Of a stretch of DNA of 64,000 nt, positions 26,306-35,891 are shown in pieces (the stretch's first letter is position 1; each line of letters starts with the position of its first letter). Origin of the DNA: Sporolactobacillus sp. THM19-2 (lineage in GTDB: Bacteria > Bacillota > Bacilli > Bacillales > Sporolactobacillaceae). The stretch lies in NCBI RefSeq assembly GCF_004153195.1, contig NZ_SEMC01000004.1:1-64000 (forward strand), in the 5' to 3' direction. Both the position numbers and the translations under genes were made by a program. The notes beneath the pieces are model-generated. The model made no database searches and had not been told where the DNA came from. It was given only the letters and a program-made list of their open reading frames with translations.

Positions 26306-27433
26306 TCAAATATGATGATCACGTGAGCGCCTGCGATCCCCTGAATCATTTGACTCCTGCTTTTCACGATCCGTAAACTGTTTTTCTGAAACCGCATCAA
26401 ATACTATCCGTGAGCGGTCTGTAGCCAGATCAATGCCTTCCTCATTCAGTATATTCAAAATGGATATATTATACCTTTCTTTTGACTCCATCCATACTTT
26501 AAAGTCCGGAGTTTTTACATAAAAGTGTACCATCAGTTTAATACCGGAAGAAGTAATCTGGTCCAGATAAACCATAACATCTTCAGGATCTACTAACGTA
26601 TCCTGAATGAGCATCTTTCGTATACGGCGAATACAAAGATCGACCTTCTTTTCCTGCGTTTCAAGATCAAGAGGAATGGTCAGATATACCCGACGTTTTC
26701 CGATCTTCGACAGGTTCGTGATCGGCTGATTGGCCAGCGTGGAATTAGGCACCGTGACAAGTGCCTGATCCAGTGTTCTGATCCGGGTTGACCTGAAATT
26801 AATATCTTCAACAAATCCCTCGATATTACCCGAATGGATCAGGTCACCTATGGTAAATGGGGCGTCGGTAATAATGACGAAACCGCCGAACAGGTTACTG
26901 AGCGTGTCCTTGGCAGCCATCGCAACAGCCAGCCCCCCTATGCCGAGGCCGGTAATCAGACCGGTCACATGATAATTCCACTGATCAAGAATCATGAACA
27001 GGGTCATAACAACAACAAGAAATTTGGCGATTCTGGACAGGAACGGGATGACAATATCATTGAACTGAAGATCGTATCGCGTTCCCATGTGATTGAAAAA
27101 AATTCCGATCGATCCGGAAAGGATATAGAAACCCCATCCAATAGAAAAAGTGGCGATCGATTTGTAAAAAAGAGAGAAAAGCGTTCGCCAGTTTCGTGGT
27201 ACAGGAAGGAAGGAGAGGGCAAGAAAGAATCCTGTAGTGATTAAAATAAGAACAACGGGTTTCCGTAAAGCTGAAATCAGCTTATCATCGATTTTACCAC
27301 GACTCAGCTTTGTTAATAAATTTGGGATGTATTTTTGCAGTATAAATACCATGATAAAAAATACAAGAATAATGGAGCAGGAAATGATGCCGTCCATTAA
27401 CGTAATTTTCCCCATCCACTCCAGACTTTCCAT
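26306..27433 (-). CDS. MscS-family small-conductance mechanosensitive channel
   Basis: 375 residues: about four to five membrane helices, then the MscS beta domain. The pore helix reads GLGIGGLAVAMAAKDTLSNLFGGFVIITD, and the region following (FTIGDLI, VEDINFRSTRIRTLDQALVTVPNS) is the conserved beta domain. The C-terminal domain is followed by a charged, disordered tail. The start ATG 27433 follows GAGGTG by 7 bases; GTG 27442 is an alternative. The function is turgor release on hypo-osmotic shock. Confidence 0.92.
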   Translation of the reverse strand: MESLEWMGKITLMDGIISCSIILVFFIMVFILQKYIPNLLTKLSRGKIDDKLISALRKPVVLILITTGFFLALSFLPVPRNWRTLFSLFYKSIATFSIGWGFYILSGSIGIFFNHMGTRYDLQFNDIVIPFLSRIAKFLVVVMTLFMILDQWNYHVTGLITGLGIGGLAVAMAAKDTLSNLFGGFVIITDAPFTIGDLIHSGNIEGFVEDINFRSTRIRTLDQALVTVPNSTLANQPITNLSKIGKRRVYLTIPLDLETQEKKVDLCIRRIRKMLIQDTLVDPEDVMVYLDQITSSGIKLMVHFYVKTPDFKVWMESKERYNISILNILNEEGIDLATDRSRIVFDAVSEKQFTDREKQESNDSGDRRRSRDHHI

Positions 27434-27550
27434 GTGGTTCACCTCATCAGTCTTCTCAATAAGAATATCTTAGCACGATCAGGTATCAGATTCATAATAA
27501 TTTATGGCCGGGTATTCTGCTGTAAGTAAAGACCAGCTGTAAAAATGATA

Positions 27551-27591
27551 TTGACATCATCAGCCTAACTGTATATATTGAACATATACAG
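27551..27591 (+). promoter_or_regulatory. Promoter and operator of the GntR/ABC operon
   Basis: TTGACA (27551-27556), 17 bases, TATATT (27574-27579). The inverted repeat CTGTATAT-N7-ATATACAG (27569-27591) covers the -10, the expected place for autorepression by the YtrA-type regulator encoded next. Confidence 0.8.
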
Positions 27592-27612
27592 TATATACGA
27601 TGGGTGTTGCCT

Positions 27613-27981
27613 ATGGATATTATTCTCAGCCATACAACAGATCAGCCGATTTATCGGCAGATTAAAGAGCAGATCACAGCTCAGATTCTGAATGGACAGA
27701 TGCCTGATCATCAGCCGCTTCCCTCAATCCGGACCCTCGCAAAGACATTGAAAGTCAGTGTCATCACGACGAAAAGAGCCTATGAAGAACTGGAAAAGGA
27801 GGGATATATCTTTACCATACCGGGTAAAGGCTCATTCATCAGCCGGCAGGATAAGGATCAATTGCGTAAAAAAAAGCTGAGTGAGGTCAGAGCACGGCTG
27901 AGTGAAATCGTGCGAGACTGCGAATCCTTCAACATTGATAAGGAACAGCTCGTCAGGATGATCAGAGAAATGAAGAGGTGA
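27613..27981 (+). CDS. YtrA-subfamily GntR transcriptional regulator
   Basis: A 122-residue GntR protein: winged helix-turn-helix (QPIYRQIKEQIT...LPSIRTLAKTLKVSVITTKRAYEELEKEGYIF...GSFIS) and a short C-terminal helical dimerisation tail, which is the YtrA subfamily hallmark. These regulators repress adjacent ABC transporters, often induced by cell-wall antibiotics. ATG 27613 is chosen; GTG 27604 is in frame upstream. The gene lies directly under an inverted-repeat operator. Confidence 0.9.
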   Translation: MDIILSHTTDQPIYRQIKEQITAQILNGQMPDHQPLPSIRTLAKTLKVSVITTKRAYEELEKEGYIFTIPGKGSFISRQDKDQLRKKKLSEVRARLSEIVRDCESFNIDKEQLVRMIREMKR

Positions 27982-27987
27982 ATGAAA

Positions 27988-28881
27988 ATGGAGAATATTT
28001 TAGAACTAAGCCAGGTGAACAAATCATTCAAAGATTTTGCACTTCGTGATGTCAGCTTTTCTCTGAAAAAGGGATTCATCATGGGCTTCATTGGACCGAA
28101 TGGAGCTGGCAAGAGTACGACTATTCGCTGCATCATGGATCTGATGCATATCGACAGCGGCGAAATCCGTCTGTTCGGAGAACCCATGGACCGTAATATG
28201 AAGGGGATAAAAGACAGAATCGGTTTTGTGTATGATCAGGATGTGTTTTTTGAACATCTGACAGCAGATAAAAATAAAAAAGTGATCGCACCTTTTTACA
28301 CGCAATGGGATGATCAGCTTTTTTATCATTATATTGACAAGTTCGATGTCCCGCTGGACAAAAAGATGAAAGATTTTTCAAAAGGAACAAAGATGAAGTT
28401 CGCCCTGGCGATCGCATTGTCCCATCATGCGGAACTGATTATTATGGATGAGCCGACGTCCGGTCTGGATCCGGTGTTCAGAAGGGAACTGCTTGATGTC
28501 CTGATGGAGGTGATTCAGGATGAAAATAAAGCCATTTTCTTTTCGACGCATATCACGACTGATTTGGAGAAGGTCGCTGATTATATCACCTTTATCCTTG
28601 ATGGGAAGATTGCAGCCAGTATGGAGACCGATGAACTGCTTGAATCCTATTTACTTGTTAAAGGACCGAAAAACGCTGCTTCCGATGTTCTCTCCTGTAA
28701 ACCGATTGCTTTCAATAAAACGCCACTTGGTTTTGAAGCCTTTATGAAAACGGCGACAGCTCAATCACTGGTCTCAAAATCAAATATTCACCTTGAGCGG
28801 CCAAACCTTGAAGAAATCATGTACTATCTGGTGAAAAAAGAGAAGAATAAACCTTCTTTATGGATGGGTGAGGTAAATTAG
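27988..28881 (+). CDS. ABC transporter ATP-binding protein
   Basis: A 297-residue ATPase of the ABC-2 exporter type: Walker A GPNGAGKSTTIR, a signature region FSKGTKMKFALAIALS (the LSGGQ equivalent is SKGTK, as usual in this branch), Walker B ELIIMDEPTSGLD and H-loop STHIT. A C-terminal extension with no clear domain follows. ATG 27988 is 9 bases after AAGAGG; ATG 27982 abuts the regulator stop. It works with the permease encoded next, in an operon controlled by the GntR regulator. Confidence 0.9.
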   Translation: MENILELSQVNKSFKDFALRDVSFSLKKGFIMGFIGPNGAGKSTTIRCIMDLMHIDSGEIRLFGEPMDRNMKGIKDRIGFVYDQDVFFEHLTADKNKKVIAPFYTQWDDQLFYHYIDKFDVPLDKKMKDFSKGTKMKFALAIALSHHAELIIMDEPTSGLDPVFRRELLDVLMEVIQDENKAIFFSTHITTDLEKVADYITFILDGKIAASMETDELLESYLLVKGPKNAASDVLSCKPIAFNKTPLGFEAFMKTATAQSLVSKSNIHLERPNLEEIMYYLVKKEKNKPSLWMGEVN

Positions 28882-28980
28882 TGTGTTTCCCTTCGTGATG
28901 AAACGGTTAGGGATGTGTCGTACGGCTTGTCTGATCAGTTATCATTACGGCTATAAATTATTGTTATGGAGGCGTACAGG

Positions 28981-29652
28981 ATGTTTCATCTGATGGTAAA
29001 AGATATATACACACAAAGAGTGTCAGCTTATCTGGCTCCGCTCCTGCTTTTGCTCTATTTTATTACTGCAGGAAATGACGTAACCGGATCGGAATTTATG
29101 GGTATCGTGTTATGCGGCACAGGGATTGGTTTTATCGCCTACTATATGATCATAGCCTCTAACTTTAATACGAATGAAGGGGATAAGTGGAATAATCGAC
29201 TGCTGATCAGTCTGCCTGTCACCCGGCGATCAATGATTCTCTCCAAATATTTGATGATTTTGATCTGGTGGGTGTTCGCTTATATCAGCAGTACGGTGCT
29301 TATTCTGTTTCTCAACTCTATTTTGAATTTTCATCTTCTAACCCCTCTGAGCATTGAAACGGGGATTATGTCGCTCTGTTTGAGCATTTTCCTTTCATCG
29401 ATTTTTTATCCGATTTTCTTCAGGTTTGGATACAGGGTGGCGTCCATGGTCGGAATCGGCCTTTTCTTTGCGATAATGATTGCAACAGGGACATTTATTT
29501 CCTGGCAGAAAATGAACTTGCAGAAGTCTGTTCCGGAAGTGATTCGCTTTTCTTTCGATCACCCAGTGATACCCTTGATCATTCTGACCCTTCTCGTGTC
29601 TCTTATTTCGTACTTCTTGTCCACTCATATTTTCGAAAAAAAAGAGTTCTGA
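28981..29652 (+). CDS. ABC-2 type permease
   Basis: 223 residues with six predicted helices and the ABC-2 pattern NNRLLISLPVTRRSMILSKYLMIL after the second one (the permease coupling segment). It is the membrane partner of the ATPase upstream. GGAGG (28968-28972) is 8 bases before ATG 28981. The 99-base gap after the ATPase gene has no promoter of clear quality. The locus resembles ytrABC or staphylococcal pmt arrangements; peptide or antibiotic export is an inference. Confidence 0.85.
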   Translation: MFHLMVKDIYTQRVSAYLAPLLLLLYFITAGNDVTGSEFMGIVLCGTGIGFIAYYMIIASNFNTNEGDKWNNRLLISLPVTRRSMILSKYLMILIWWVFAYISSTVLILFLNSILNFHLLTPLSIETGIMSLCLSIFLSSIFYPIFFRFGYRVASMVGIGLFFAIMIATGTFISWQKMNLQKSVPEVIRFSFDHPVIPLIILTLLVSLISYFLSTHIFEKKEF

Positions 29653-29714
29653 GCACACTTATGGTAAAATAAGGGTGGACAGACACAGGATGGAGCTCGG
29701 GAGGAGAAGTGATT

Positions 29715-30713
29715 ATGCCGGTTAATCTGGATAACGAGACAGGATTGCTTGTAAAGAATATGAAACGTGTTTCACATGCGCTGAGAATGGTACAGGCAAA
29801 CCTGTTACTGAACATAGCCTCTCAATATACTGCGGCAGGTCGTCTCTTTGAAAAAGATGAATTTACAACGAGAGATAGTAAATTAAAAAAGGAATCCGGC
29901 TGGTTCAGCGTTCTGACCAGGGATATACGATATTGCATCAGCGCGATGTTAATCCTTCAAAACAATGGAGAAACAGAAACAAAGTCTTTCTTCGAGATGT
30001 ATCGGAAGCTGATTCATTCCGGTTTTTCAAGATCGCAGCAGACCTATCTCGCAGCCGCATGTCTTACCTGTTCATCAGACAGTCAGCTTCAGGATGTTCC
30101 GGGGAGGGCGGACCAGATATACCAGCTGCTAAAAAAAAGACATTTTGTCCTGACGCAGAAGAGCGATGTGACGCTTGTCGTTCTTCTTGCTCAACTTAAT
30201 GAAAACGCATCGATCCTTGTCGAACGTGAAGAACACTATTTTTCTGCCCTTCAGCAGCTTGGTTTCAGAAAAAATAATGCTCTTCAAAGTCTTGCCTGTA
30301 TGTTTGCATCTTTATTCGATCACTATAATCGGCAGGTCGTTGAAAAATGCGCATCTATAAAAGATCTGATCTCAGACCATCATATCCGGCTTCGCTCAGA
30401 CTGTTATCCGATATACGGACTGCTTGCACTGTGTGAAGAGACACATCATACGGTAATTGAGGTCCTGAACCTGACTGAAAAACTGAAAAAAGAAAAACTC
30501 AGCATGTTTATTGATAAAAATTTATACTTCATGACAGCGTCGTATCTTTACATCTGTGCGCTCATGAATGAAAAGGGCACAAACCAAAAAGCAGATACCG
30601 GACTGATTGTTTTGGCTGACCATCTGATCCGTGTTCAGGAAGCGGTGACGGCCGCTTCCCTTTCGGCCTCTGCCGGTGTTATCGCTGCTTCTTCGAACGG
30701 AGGAACTCAATAA
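29715..30713 (+). CDS. DUF4003 family protein
   Basis: 332 residues, mostly helical, cytoplasmic, with no catalytic motif I can see. The layout, including segments such as DSKLKKESGWFSVL, QIYQLLKKRHFVLT and the Ala/Ser-rich C-terminal helix (VTAASLSASAGVIAAS), fits the DUF4003 family of Bacilli. Function unknown. ATG 29715 is 8 bases after GGGAGGAG (29699-29706). It stands 62 bases behind the ABC permease gene and could be part of the same transcript. In B. subtilis the bkd operon is preceded by ptb-bcd-buk; here this gene takes that place. Confidence 0.7.
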   Translation: MPVNLDNETGLLVKNMKRVSHALRMVQANLLLNIASQYTAAGRLFEKDEFTTRDSKLKKESGWFSVLTRDIRYCISAMLILQNNGETETKSFFEMYRKLIHSGFSRSQQTYLAAACLTCSSDSQLQDVPGRADQIYQLLKKRHFVLTQKSDVTLVVLLAQLNENASILVEREEHYFSALQQLGFRKNNALQSLACMFASLFDHYNRQVVEKCASIKDLISDHHIRLRSDCYPIYGLLALCEETHHTVIEVLNLTEKLKKEKLSMFIDKNLYFMTASYLYICALMNEKGTNQKADTGLIVLADHLIRVQEAVTAASLSASAGVIAASSNGGTQ

Positions 30714-30929
30714 AGTGAAACGTCAAGAGTAAGGGGGGGCTTCGTCTCTCACTGATTGTTCGTTAAACCCATCGGGCATACAGGGCGGTTATCCCCCGCT
30801 CGGGCATGTTCGTTTACCCTTATGATCCCTGAGGGAGATGCTGCCCGTTCATGCGGGATGAAAGAAGATTGTTTCTCAATCTGAAGAAGAGTAAACTATA
30901 TAAAAGTAACAGAAGATAAACTAAGCGTT

Positions 30930-30956
30930 TGAAACTTTGCCGGCACTCTATACGTA
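30930..30956 (+). promoter_or_regulatory. ECF-type promoter upstream of lpdV
   Basis: TGAAAC (30930-30935), 17 bases, CGTA (30953-30956), 33 bases before the lpdV start. It fits the SigW/SigM style with the longer spacing. No clear SigL (-24/-12) site was found. The remaining sequence 30714-30929 contains two similar segments with CGGGCAT and GTTCGTT but no recognised element. Confidence 0.4.
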
Positions 30957-30988
30957 TGATAAAGAAGTAAGAGGGAGTGACTTTTTTT

Positions 30989-32407
30989 ATGGCTAAAAAT
31001 TATGACCTGGTACTATTAGGAGGTGGCACCGGCGGTTATGTCGCTGCTATCCGTGCCAGCCAGCTCGGATTAAAAACAGCGATTGTCGAAAAAGACGCAC
31101 TCGGCGGCACCTGCCTGCACAAAGGCTGCATCCCTGCAAAAGCTCTGCTGCGGAGCGCGGAGGTTTATGCAACGATTAAAAACGCAGGTTCATACGGTGT
31201 GGACGTACCAGAATCTATCCTTTGCTTTTCCCGGATTCAGGAGCGAAAACATCAGATCATTGAGAAACTTCACAAAGGGGTTCAGCAACTGATGAAAAAG
31301 GGAAAAATAGATGTATTCACCGGCTACGGGCGTATGCTGGGACCGTCTATTTTTTCCCCGCTTTCGGGATCGATTTCTGTTGCATACAACGATGACCGGG
31401 AAAATGAAATTCTGACCTCAAAGAACGTCATTATTGCAACTGGGTCACGTCCACGCCCACTGAAAGGACTTGACATGGATGGTGAAAGGATTCTGACTTC
31501 TGATGATGCGCTTGAACTTAAATCCTGTCCTGAATCCATCATGATCATCGGCGGTGGGGCTATCGGAGCAGAGTGGGCATCGATGCTCGCCGATTTTGGT
31601 GCAGAGGTGACCGTGATTGAATATACTGACCATCTCGTCCCAACTGAAGATGATGATGTTTCACGGGCTCTGGAGAGAAATTTCAAAAGGCGGGGGATTC
31701 ATGTTGTGACTGGCGCAAAGCTTTTGCCGGAAACATTAAAGATAACAAATGATCTATCTGTAAAAGCTGAAGTGGATGGCAGGCAGGAAGCATTCCATGC
31801 GGAAAAGATGCTTGTTTCTGTTGGCCGGATCCCAAATACAGAAGATATAGGACTGGAAAATACTTCCATTGAGACGGATAAAGGGTATATTCAAACGAAC
31901 AGCTGCGGTCAGACTAAAGAGTCCCATATTTATGCGATCGGCGATGTCATCGGCGGGCTTCAGCTGGCGCATGTCGCAGCGCGTGAAGGAATGATTGCCG
32001 TGGAACACCTTTCGGGCCGTCAGCCGACTCTGCTTGATCCACTGCTTGTTCCAAAGTGCATTTATACCCGTCCTGAAGCGGCCTCAATCGGCATGACAGA
32101 AGCGGAGGCAAAAGAAGGACATGTCATTAAAACGGGCAAAGTTCCATTCGGGGCAATTGGCAAAGCCCTGGTTTATGGTGAGTCGGAAGGGTTCGCCAAA
32201 ATTATCGCAGATAAAGAGAACAACGACATTCTTGGCGTCCATATCTTTGGGCCGCACGCAACGGATCTAATCTCCGAAGCTTCTCTTGCCCGACTATTGG
32301 ACGCAACACCATGGGAACTCTCAGAAACCATTCACCCGCACCCGACTTTGTCGGAGATTATCGGAGAAGCGGCTCTTGCCGCAGATGGGAAGGCGATTCA
32401 TATATGA
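30989..32407 (+). CDS. lpdV: Dihydrolipoyl dehydrogenase (E3) LpdV
   Basis: The flavoenzyme E3 re-oxidises dihydrolipoamide with NAD in 2-oxo acid dehydrogenase complexes. FAD-binding LLGGGTGGYVAAIRASQLG, the redox disulfide GGTCLHKGCIPAKAL, the NAD site IIGGGAIGAEWASMLADFG, and the C-terminal active-site pair HPHPTLSE are all present. ATG 30989 is 11 bases after GAGGGAG; GTG 30977 is in frame. First gene of the operon. Because the acoABC operon has no E3, LpdV probably serves that complex also. Confidence 0.95.
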   Translation: MAKNYDLVLLGGGTGGYVAAIRASQLGLKTAIVEKDALGGTCLHKGCIPAKALLRSAEVYATIKNAGSYGVDVPESILCFSRIQERKHQIIEKLHKGVQQLMKKGKIDVFTGYGRMLGPSIFSPLSGSISVAYNDDRENEILTSKNVIIATGSRPRPLKGLDMDGERILTSDDALELKSCPESIMIIGGGAIGAEWASMLADFGAEVTVIEYTDHLVPTEDDDVSRALERNFKRRGIHVVTGAKLLPETLKITNDLSVKAEVDGRQEAFHAEKMLVSVGRIPNTEDIGLENTSIETDKGYIQTNSCGQTKESHIYAIGDVIGGLQLAHVAAREGMIAVEHLSGRQPTLLDPLLVPKCIYTRPEAASIGMTEAEAKEGHVIKTGKVPFGAIGKALVYGESEGFAKIIADKENNDILGVHIFGPHATDLISEASLARLLDATPWELSETIHPHPTLSEIIGEAALAADGKAIHI

Positions 32408-32433
32408 TTCAAGTAAACAGGGAGGAACGAGTT

Positions 32434-33429
32434 ATGGAAAATCGTCATCATAAGCTTGGTTTTTCCGATCAGGATGTTTTAAAAATGTACGAAATTATGC
32501 TGACTGCCCGGCGTATAGATGAACGGCTCTGGCTGCTTAATCGTGCCGGAAAGATCCCTTTTGTCGTCTCCTGTCAGGGACAGGAAGCGGCGCAGGTTGG
32601 TGCGGCTTTAGCCCTGAATCGTGAGAAAGACTATGTCGCTCCTTACTACAGGGACTATGGTTTTGTGCTTGCATGGGGTATGACAGTTAAGGAAATGATG
32701 TTGAATAATTTTGCAAAAGCAGAGGATCCGAATTCGGCCGGCAGACAGATGCCCGGGCATTTCAGTTATAGAAAATTACGGATGCTGAGCCATTCTTCAC
32801 CGGTAACAACGCAAAATCCTCATGCAGTCGGTATTGCCCTTGCTGCAAAAATTAAAGGGGATGACGTTGTCAGCTTTGTGACATTCGGTGAGGGGTCCTC
32901 CAATCAGGGAGATTTTCATGAAGCCTGTAATTTTGCCGGTGTACATAAACTCCCGGTCATTTTTATGTGTGAAAATAATCACTATGCGATTTCCGTTGGC
33001 CTGAAGCATCAGCTGGCCTGTGAACATGTCTCCGACCGGGCTGCCGGATACGGCATGTTCGGCAAAACATTTGACGGTAATGATCCCCTGGCTGCTTATG
33101 CGGCTGTTAAAGAAGCGGCGGATCGCGCCCATCGTGGAGAGGGACCATCACTACTGGAAGCTGACTGCTACAGACTGACGCCGCATACAAGCGATGATAA
33201 TGATATGACTTACCGAACAAAAGATGAGGTGGAAAAGCATAAAAAATATGATGGTGTACTGACATTTGCTTCCTATCTTCGCAAGCTCAATATACTGACT
33301 GAAGATGTAGAAAAAGAGATGGAAGAAAGGATCCATAAAGAGATTGATGATGCGACAGACTATGCGGAAAGGGCTCCGTTTGCTGCGCCGGATACCCTGA
33401 TGCATGACGTATATGAAGAAAAGGACTGA
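32434..33429 (+). CDS. bkdAA: Branched-chain 2-oxo acid dehydrogenase E1 alpha
   Basis: Thiamine diphosphate-dependent decarboxylase subunit acting on 2-oxo acids of Leu, Ile and Val, supplying primers for branched fatty acids. TPP motif FGEGSSNQGDFHEACNFA...NNHYAIS is present, as is the loop YRLTPHTSDDND with the regulated-serine region. It aligns end to end with B. subtilis BkdAA. ATG 32434 is 8 bases after GGGAGG; the longer reading runs back into lpdV. 331 residues. Confidence 0.94.
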   Translation: MENRHHKLGFSDQDVLKMYEIMLTARRIDERLWLLNRAGKIPFVVSCQGQEAAQVGAALALNREKDYVAPYYRDYGFVLAWGMTVKEMMLNNFAKAEDPNSAGRQMPGHFSYRKLRMLSHSSPVTTQNPHAVGIALAAKIKGDDVVSFVTFGEGSSNQGDFHEACNFAGVHKLPVIFMCENNHYAISVGLKHQLACEHVSDRAAGYGMFGKTFDGNDPLAAYAAVKEAADRAHRGEGPSLLEADCYRLTPHTSDDNDMTYRTKDEVEKHKKYDGVLTFASYLRKLNILTEDVEKEMEERIHKEIDDATDYAERAPFAAPDTLMHDVYEEKD

Positions 33430-33441
33430 GGGGGGACAACA

Positions 33442-34428
33442 ATGGCAGTCATTTCATATATAGAAGCAGTGACACAGGCACTTAAGGAAGAAATGGAACG
33501 GGATGAGAATGTTATCGTCATGGGTGAAGATGTCGGCAAACGAGGCGGCGTCTTCCAGGCGACAAAAGGATTATATGATGAATTCGGGGAAAAACGGGTC
33601 ATTGATACACCACTTGCTGAATCGGCAATTGTTGGTGTGGGTATTGGGGCAGCGATGTACGGACTGCGCCCTGTCGCCGAAATGCAGTTTTCCGATTTTA
33701 TGTTACCGGCGACTAATCAGATTATATCGGAAGCGGCGAAATTGCGTTACCGGTCCAATAATGACTGGTCGGCACCGATGACGATCCGTGCGCCTTATGG
33801 TGGGGGTGTACATGGCGGACTCTATCATTCACAGTCAATGGAAGCCATTTTTGCCAACGTACCCGGGCTGCAAATCGTCATGCCCTCAACCCCATACGAT
33901 GTAAAAGGATTGTTGAAGGCTGCCATCCGCGATAATGATCCAGTGATCTTTTTTGAACATAAACGCGCCTATCGTTTAATCAAAGGCGAAGTGCCGGATA
34001 AGGATTATGTGCTGCCTATCGGTAAGGCGGATGTGAAACGGGAGGGGCATGACGTGACCGTTATTACCTATGGTCTGGCAGTTCATTTTGCCCTTCAGGC
34101 AGCAGAAAAACTTGCGGAAACAGAAGGCATATCCACCCACATTCTCGATCTTCGTACGGTCTATCCACTGGACAAGGCAGCAATCATCGATGCAGCGAAA
34201 AAGACGGGGAAGGTTCTCCTTATTACAGAAGATAATAAAGAAGGCAGTGTAATCAGTGAAGTTGCAGCGATTATAGCCGAACACTGTTTGTTTGATCTGG
34301 ACGCACCGGTGCAGCGCCTTGCTGCCCCTGATGTTCCGGCTATGCCATATGCTTCGCCGCTGGAAAAACGGTTTTTATTGAATCCTGAGCAAGTGGAAAA
34401 GAGGATCCGCGATCTGGCGGAATTTTGA
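33442..34428 (+). CDS. bkdAB: Branched-chain 2-oxo acid dehydrogenase E1 beta
   Basis: The transketolase-like E1 beta subunit that completes the heterotetrameric E1. Motifs: VMGEDVGKRGGVFQATKGL, DTPLAESAIVGVGIGAA, the central YHSQSMEAIFA segment and a C-terminal transketolase domain. 328 residues, ATG 33442, with GAGGGGGG just upstream, 12 bases after bkdAA. It belongs to the E3-E1a-E1b-E2 operon. Confidence 0.95.
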   Translation: MAVISYIEAVTQALKEEMERDENVIVMGEDVGKRGGVFQATKGLYDEFGEKRVIDTPLAESAIVGVGIGAAMYGLRPVAEMQFSDFMLPATNQIISEAAKLRYRSNNDWSAPMTIRAPYGGGVHGGLYHSQSMEAIFANVPGLQIVMPSTPYDVKGLLKAAIRDNDPVIFFEHKRAYRLIKGEVPDKDYVLPIGKADVKREGHDVTVITYGLAVHFALQAAEKLAETEGISTHILDLRTVYPLDKAAIIDAAKKTGKVLLITEDNKEGSVISEVAAIIAEHCLFDLDAPVQRLAAPDVPAMPYASPLEKRFLLNPEQVEKRIRDLAEF

Positions 34429-34445
34429 GGGAAAGGAGAGATAAG

Positions 34446-35702
34446 ATGAATACCAGACAAATGGAAATGCCTCAGCTCGGAGAGAGCGTTACAGAAGGAA
34501 CAATCAATCAGTGGCTCGTCTCCGCAGGGGATCAAGTCAGTAAGTATGACCCCATTGCTGAGGTGACAACAGATAAAGTAAATGCTGAAATCCCTTCGAG
34601 TTTCTCCGGAACCATTTCAGCCCTGCTCGTTGATGAGGGAGATACGCTTCCGGTTGGACAGCCAATCTGCACGATAGAGGTCGAAGGTACAGCTGCCGGA
34701 CAACAGCTGAAAGAGGGATCTTCATCCGCGGGAACTGATGGAAAACCAGAAGATGGCACGATGAAAAAACGCTATTCTCCAGCCGTACTCAAACTGGCAC
34801 AGGATAACGATGTGGCACTGGAACAACTGACCGGAAGTGGAAGAGGCGGGAGAATTACCCGTAAAGACGTCGAAAAATATATCACTTCAAAAACGGATGA
34901 AAAAAGAGGCCCATTGCCTGAGAAAAAAATGGCGCAAAGTTTTTCAACTGCTCCGTCCCAGGGACAGAAGGTTGTGTCTGCTTCGCCGGTACGAAGTGAT
35001 CCCGGAGATATCGATGTGCCCCTGACTGCGGTCCGGAAAACGATAGCGCATAACATGGTTCGCAGCAAGCATGAAATTCCACATGCATGGACCATGATCG
35101 AGGTGGATGTCACCAACCTGGTTAACTACAGAAATCAGGTCAAGAATATTTTTCATAAAAAGGAAGGCGCAAAGCTGACGTTTCTTCCATTCTTTATCAA
35201 AACGATTGTTGCTGCCTTAAAAGAGTATCCGCGCATGAACAGTACCTGGGCAGGCGACAAAATCATTGAAAAGCAGTCCGTTAATATTTCGCTTGCTGTT
35301 GCCTCGGACGATGCGCTTTATGTTCCAGTGATTCAGCATGCCGATGAACTGAGTATTAAAGGACTGGCATTTGCTGTTGACGACCTTGCGAGGCGTACGC
35401 GTGAAAACAGACTGACACCGGATGATATGCAGGGCGGGACATTCACCGTAAATAATACCGGATCTTTTGGCTCCATCCAATCCCAGCCTATCATCAACTA
35501 TCCGCAGGCAGCCATTCTTTCAATTGAGTCAATTGTCAAACGACCAGTTGTTGTGAATAACATGATTGCCATCCGCGATATGGTAAATCTGTGTATATCG
35601 ATTGATCATCGGGTTCTTGACGGACTGATTACTGGTCAATTTCTGGCCAGGATCAAGGAACGTCTGGAAAATATTTCACCTGAAAATACACCTATATATT
35701 AG
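34446..35702 (+). CDS. bkdB: Branched-chain 2-oxo acid dehydrogenase E2 (dihydrolipoyl acyltransferase)
   Basis: 418 residues: one lipoyl domain (about 1-80, with the lipoylated Lys in VTTDKVNAEI), a peripheral E1/E3-binding domain near residues 110-150 (SPAVLKLAQDNDVALEQLTGSGRGGRITRKDV), and the acyltransferase domain with the active-site SIDHRVLDGLI. ATG 34446 follows AAAGGAGAG; longer frames upstream overlap bkdAB. It is the structural core of the complex and the last gene of the operon, followed by a strong terminator. Confidence 0.95.
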   Translation: MNTRQMEMPQLGESVTEGTINQWLVSAGDQVSKYDPIAEVTTDKVNAEIPSSFSGTISALLVDEGDTLPVGQPICTIEVEGTAAGQQLKEGSSSAGTDGKPEDGTMKKRYSPAVLKLAQDNDVALEQLTGSGRGGRITRKDVEKYITSKTDEKRGPLPEKKMAQSFSTAPSQGQKVVSASPVRSDPGDIDVPLTAVRKTIAHNMVRSKHEIPHAWTMIEVDVTNLVNYRNQVKNIFHKKEGAKLTFLPFFIKTIVAALKEYPRMNSTWAGDKIIEKQSVNISLAVASDDALYVPVIQHADELSIKGLAFAVDDLARRTRENRLTPDDMQGGTFTVNNTGSFGSIQSQPIINYPQAAILSIESIVKRPVVVNNMIAIRDMVNLCISIDHRVLDGLITGQFLARIKERLENISPENTPIY

Positions 35703-35718
35703 TCCATAACCTACATGA

Positions 35719-35755
35719 ACCACATTCTGCCAGATGGAGCAGAATGTGGTTTTTT
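35719..35755 (+). terminator. bkd operon terminator
   Basis: AACCACATTCTGC, loop CAGATGGA, GCAGAATGTGGTT and T6. Confidence 0.9.
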
Positions 35756-35776
35756 AATGGATTATAAAGGCTGCCA

Positions 35777-35822
35777 GGGCTCATCCGGCGCCAGCAGCCT
35801 GGCTGCGCAAGTTTTTCTTCAT
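35777..35822 (-). repeat. Dispersed intergenic repeat, copy D
   Basis: On the minus strand ATGAAGAAAAACTTGC (35822-35807) is followed by GCAGCCAGGCTGCTGGCGCC, which can fold. It points away from copies A, B, C and E. Confidence 0.55.
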
Positions 35823-35891
35823 ATATTTCCTATATTTGCTGATCATGATCGCTGAACTGATGACTTAGCATTTGATCGGACCATTGAAAAA

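Noticed and set aside
28899-28922. TGAAAC-N14-CGTA before the ABC permease
   Set aside because: The spacing of 14 is outside the 16-17 expected for ECF promoters.
30714-30930. Repeated CGGGCAT/GTTCGTT segments before lpdV taken as a riboswitch
   Set aside because: Only two short similar segments; no conserved structure or known class could be matched by eye.
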